Source: Pseudolabrys sp. Root1462
GTDB lineage: Bacteria; Pseudomonadota; Alphaproteobacteria; Rhizobiales; Xanthobacteraceae
Length of the DNA stretch: 64,000 nucleotides
Direction of reading: 5' to 3'
NCBI RefSeq assembly: GCF_001426945.1
Contig: NZ_LMFS01000001.1
Location: 289,412-353,411, forward strand
In this document: positions 61,934 through 64,000 of the stretch, in pieces
How the letters are laid out: each line of letters starts with the position of its first letter
How positions within the stretch are numbered: the stretch's first letter is position 1
Translations under genes and position numbers: made by a program
Notes under the pieces: generated by a model
What the model was told of the DNA's origin: nothing
Databases searched by the model: none
The model's input: the letters and a program-made list of their open reading frames with translations, nothing else

Positions 61934-63055
61934 ATGTCATCCCTCTCCGCTGCGAATTCTCGCGGGACGTCTGGTCCGACAGCGGAGGCACTGTCTCTCG
62001 AAGGCGTCCGCAAGACATTCGGGTCGACAATCGCGGTCCAGGATCTCGATCTCGAAGCCCAGGCCGGCGAATTGGTGGCGCTGCTGGGCCCGTCGGGCTG
62101 CGGCAAGACCACGACGTTGCGCATGGTCGCCGGCTTCGAGATGCCTGATGCCGGCTCGATCCGCATCGGCGAGACCGAAGTCACGCACCTGCCGTCGCAC
62201 AAGCGAAATCTCGGCATGGTGTTTCAGAACTACAGCCTGTTTCCCCATCGTAATGTCGCGGAAAATATTGCATTCGGCTTGCGCATGGCGGGCGTGGGCC
62301 GCGCCGAGCGCGAGAACCGCGTTGCAGAGATGCTGGATCTTGTCCGGCTGCCCGGCCGCGGCGACATGTATCCCGCGCAATTGTCCGGCGGCCAGCAGCA
62401 GCGTGTCGCGCTGGCGCGGTCGCTCGTTGTCAATCCGAAGGTGCTGCTGCTCGACGAACCGCTTGGCGCGCTCGACAAGTCTTTGCGCGAAAGCATGCAG
62501 TTCGAAATCCGCGGGATGCAGCAAAGGCTTGGTATTACGACGCTGCTGGTGACGCACGATCAGGAAGAGGCGCTGTCGATGGCCGACAAGGTCGCGGTCA
62601 TGAGCAACGGCCGTATCCTGCAGATCGGCCAGCCCAATGACATCTACGACCGCCCGACCAGCCGCTTCGTTGCTGAGTTTCTTGGTACCTCGAACATTTT
62701 CGAGGGCAAGGCGTCGGCGGATGGCAAGCAACTGATCTTGTCGGGCCGCGGCGGCGACATTGCGGTGCCGCTTGAAAGGCAGGTCCAGCCAAGCGGTTCG
62801 CTGATGCTGTCGGTGCGACCCGAGCGCATGCGGCTCGGGCCCGACCAGGGCAGCGGCGTGAACTTCGAAGCGCGCATCATCGGCGCAGTATTCCGCGGCA
62901 ACTACGCCGCCTATCAACTCGACGTGCCGGCACTCGGCCGCGAACTGTTCGTCTATCGGCAGGCCGATGGCCCGCTCGGCGCGGTCTCGTTCCGCCTCGG
63001 TGATGTTCTGAAACTAGGCTGGGCGCCCGAAGACGCGGTCCCGGTCAGCCCATAA
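61934..63055 (+). CDS. ABC transporter ATP-binding protein, PotA/sugar-importer type
   Basis: A 373-residue ATPase from ATG 61934; TTG 61916 is an alternative. Walker A (ALLGPSGCGKTTTLRMVAGF), Q-loop (GMVFQNYSLFPHRNVAENIA), signature (LSGGQQQRVALARSLVVNPK), Walker B (VLLLDEPLGALD) and a TOBE end (LSVRPERMRLGPDQG) are intact. Permease and binding-protein genes are not in the window and may lie after it. The LacI operator is directly upstream. Confidence 0.92.
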   Translation: MSSLSAANSRGTSGPTAEALSLEGVRKTFGSTIAVQDLDLEAQAGELVALLGPSGCGKTTTLRMVAGFEMPDAGSIRIGETEVTHLPSHKRNLGMVFQNYSLFPHRNVAENIAFGLRMAGVGRAERENRVAEMLDLVRLPGRGDMYPAQLSGGQQQRVALARSLVVNPKVLLLDEPLGALDKSLRESMQFEIRGMQQRLGITTLLVTHDQEEALSMADKVAVMSNGRILQIGQPNDIYDRPTSRFVAEFLGTSNIFEGKASADGKQLILSGRGGDIAVPLERQVQPSGSLMLSVRPERMRLGPDQGSGVNFEARIIGAVFRGNYAAYQLDVPALGRELFVYRQADGPLGAVSFRLGDVLKLGWAPEDAVPVSP

Positions 63056-63072
63056 GCGAATTGAAAGTGGCG

Positions 63073-64000
63073 ATGATGCAGAAGCATGGTTCGCGTATCG
63101 GGATCGACGTCGGTGGGACCTTCACCGATTTCGTTTTGGCCGACCCGCGCAACGACAGCCTTATCTATTACAAGGAGCCGTCGACGCCCGACGAGCCGTC
63201 TCGCGCCCTGATCGACGGTCTCAAGTCGTTGCTCGAAAAGGCCGGCATTTCGGCTGGCGAAGTCGCGACAATCATGCACGGCACGACGATTGGCCTGAAC
63301 GCCATCATTCAGCGGCGCGGCGCGTCGATCGGCTTGGTCGTGACCAAGGGTTATCGCGATATCCTTGAAATTGCGCGCAGCCGCATGCCGTCGTCGTTCG
63401 ATTTTCATGCCAGCAAGGAGCAGCCGCTCGTCGCGCGCTATCGCATCGTTGAGATCGATGCGCGGCTTTCGGCCTCGGGCAGTGTTACGCGCACGGCTGA
63501 CGGAGCCGAGCTCGATCGCGTTGCGGACGAACTCAAGGCCCTCAATGTTGATGCCGTGGCCTTGATGCTGATCAACGGTTATACCAAGCCATCGGTTGAA
63601 CTCGATCTCGCGGAACGGCTGGCGCGCAAGACCGGTCTTGCGGTGACGTCGGCGGCGGCGATCTGGCCGGAGATCCGCGAATACGAGCGTACGCTCGTCG
63701 CCTGTCTCAATGCCTACATCCAGCCGCTGATGCACGGCTATTTTGCTGGTCTGAAAAAGGGCCTCGAGCGTGACGGCGTCCATGCGCCAATTCTGATCAC
63801 GGCGTCGAACGGCGGGTCGCTGAGCCTTGCCTCGGCGGCCGACCGCCCAGTCGAAACCATTCTGTCCGGTCCGGCATCCGGCGTGATGGCGGCGGCACGA
63901 CTTGCGAGCGCGGCGGGCGTCACCTCGATTATCACCTTCGATATGGGCGGCACGTCGTCTGATATCGCTGTCGTCAATGACGGCGCCGCGGCGCTGGCCA
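63073..64000 (+). CDS. Hydantoinase/oxoprolinase family protein, N-terminal part (runs off window)
   Basis: An open frame from ATG 63073 to the window edge, at least 309 residues. RIGIDVGGTFTDFVLADPRN is the HyuA N-terminal actin-like ATP-binding motif, TIMHGTTIGLNAIIQRRGAS follows, and ASNGGSLSLASAADRPVETI then SGPASGVMAAARLASAAG and TFDMGGTSSDIAVVNDG begin the second domain. This matches ATP-dependent N-methylhydantoinase A / 5-oxoprolinase A subunits, which open lactam or hydantoin rings with ATP. It follows the ABC ATPase by 17 bases; GTG 63067 is an alternative start. The B subunit would lie after the window. Confidence 0.92.
   Translation, partial: MMQKHGSRIGIDVGGTFTDFVLADPRNDSLIYYKEPSTPDEPSRALIDGLKSLLEKAGISAGEVATIMHGTTIGLNAIIQRRGASIGLVVTKGYRDILEIARSRMPSSFDFHASKEQPLVARYRIVEIDARLSASGSVTRTADGAELDRVADELKALNVDAVALMLINGYTKPSVELDLAERLARKTGLAVTSAAAIWPEIREYERTLVACLNAYIQPLMHGYFAGLKKGLERDGVHAPILITASNGGSLSLASAADRPVETILSGPASGVMAAARLASAAGVTSIITFDMGGTSSDIAVVNDGAAALA

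Noticed and set aside
1-64000. CRISPR arrays, complete insertion sequences, prophage genes, rRNA genes
   Set aside because: I saw no regularly spaced repeats, transposase, phage structural genes or rRNA in the window.

Overview
The window is GC-rich, densely coded DNA from an alphaproteobacterium, most likely of the Hyphomicrobiales (Rhizobiales), near Bradyrhizobium, Pseudolabrys or Xanthobacteraceae. This rests on the yqeY-dnaG-rpoD block, a DnaG lacking zinc-finger cysteines, an RpoE-ChrR module, the types of small membrane proteins, and REP-like hairpins with CCCCGC/GCGGGG arms. It is inference from recognised families; no search was run.

Layout. 1-6.3 kb: end of a gentisate dioxygenase-type gene, then yqeY, dnaG and rpoD. 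6.4-20.4 kb: mixed genes (acyl-CoA thioesterase, PfpI-type protein, two lytic transglycosylases, an OmpA-domain protein, an MFS carrier, several small proteins), a tRNA with CAT anticodon, and one AT-rich outlier, a 1145-residue KAP-type P-loop NTPase with two membrane segments (8.5-11.9 kb) that looks horizontally acquired.

20.5-28.9 kb: XRE regulator, aspartase, MFS carrier, a PyrK/PyrDB-type dihydroorotate dehydrogenase pair, an M20 carbamoylase-type amidase and orotate phosphoribosyltransferase. Together these fit a reductive orotate breakdown route: orotate to dihydroorotate to carbamoylaspartate to aspartate to fumarate. Only dihydroorotase is absent. A 16-bp palindromic motif recurs before three of the transcription units. 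This is the best candidate for an undescribed system.

29.2-37.2 kb: a photo-oxidative/singlet-oxygen-type module. rpoE-chrR lead an operon with an alpha/beta hydrolase, a DUF1295 protein and a cyclopropane-synthase-like methyltransferase. A divergent operon carries a flavin oxidoreductase, a DUF1365 protein and a second methyltransferase. Three matching promoter-like sites (TGATCC or TGATCT, 16 bases, CGTA) face rpoE, the divergent operon and the DUF2177 gene.

37.2-48.5 kb: a three-subunit flavin/iron-sulfur amine dehydrogenase (opine or D-hydroxyproline oxidase type), an IclR regulator, and a forward operon of crotonase, spermidine/putrescine-type ABC transporter, acyl-CoA ligase and an unknown Rossmann protein. 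Two copies of a 17-bp palindrome mark the two promoters. 48.7-59.7 kb: an ALDH7-type dehydrogenase and aminotransferase face an eight-gene reverse operon (DapA-like aldolase, FAD D-2-hydroxyacid dehydrogenase, polar amino acid ABC transporter, D-amino acid dehydrogenase, ornithine cyclodeaminase-like protein, alpha-hydroxyacid oxidase), consistent with D-lysine/pipecolate-like or imino acid catabolism. 59.9-64 kb: an XRE-cupin regulator, a LacI regulator with a perfect operator palindrome, an ABC ATPase and the start of a hydantoinase A gene.
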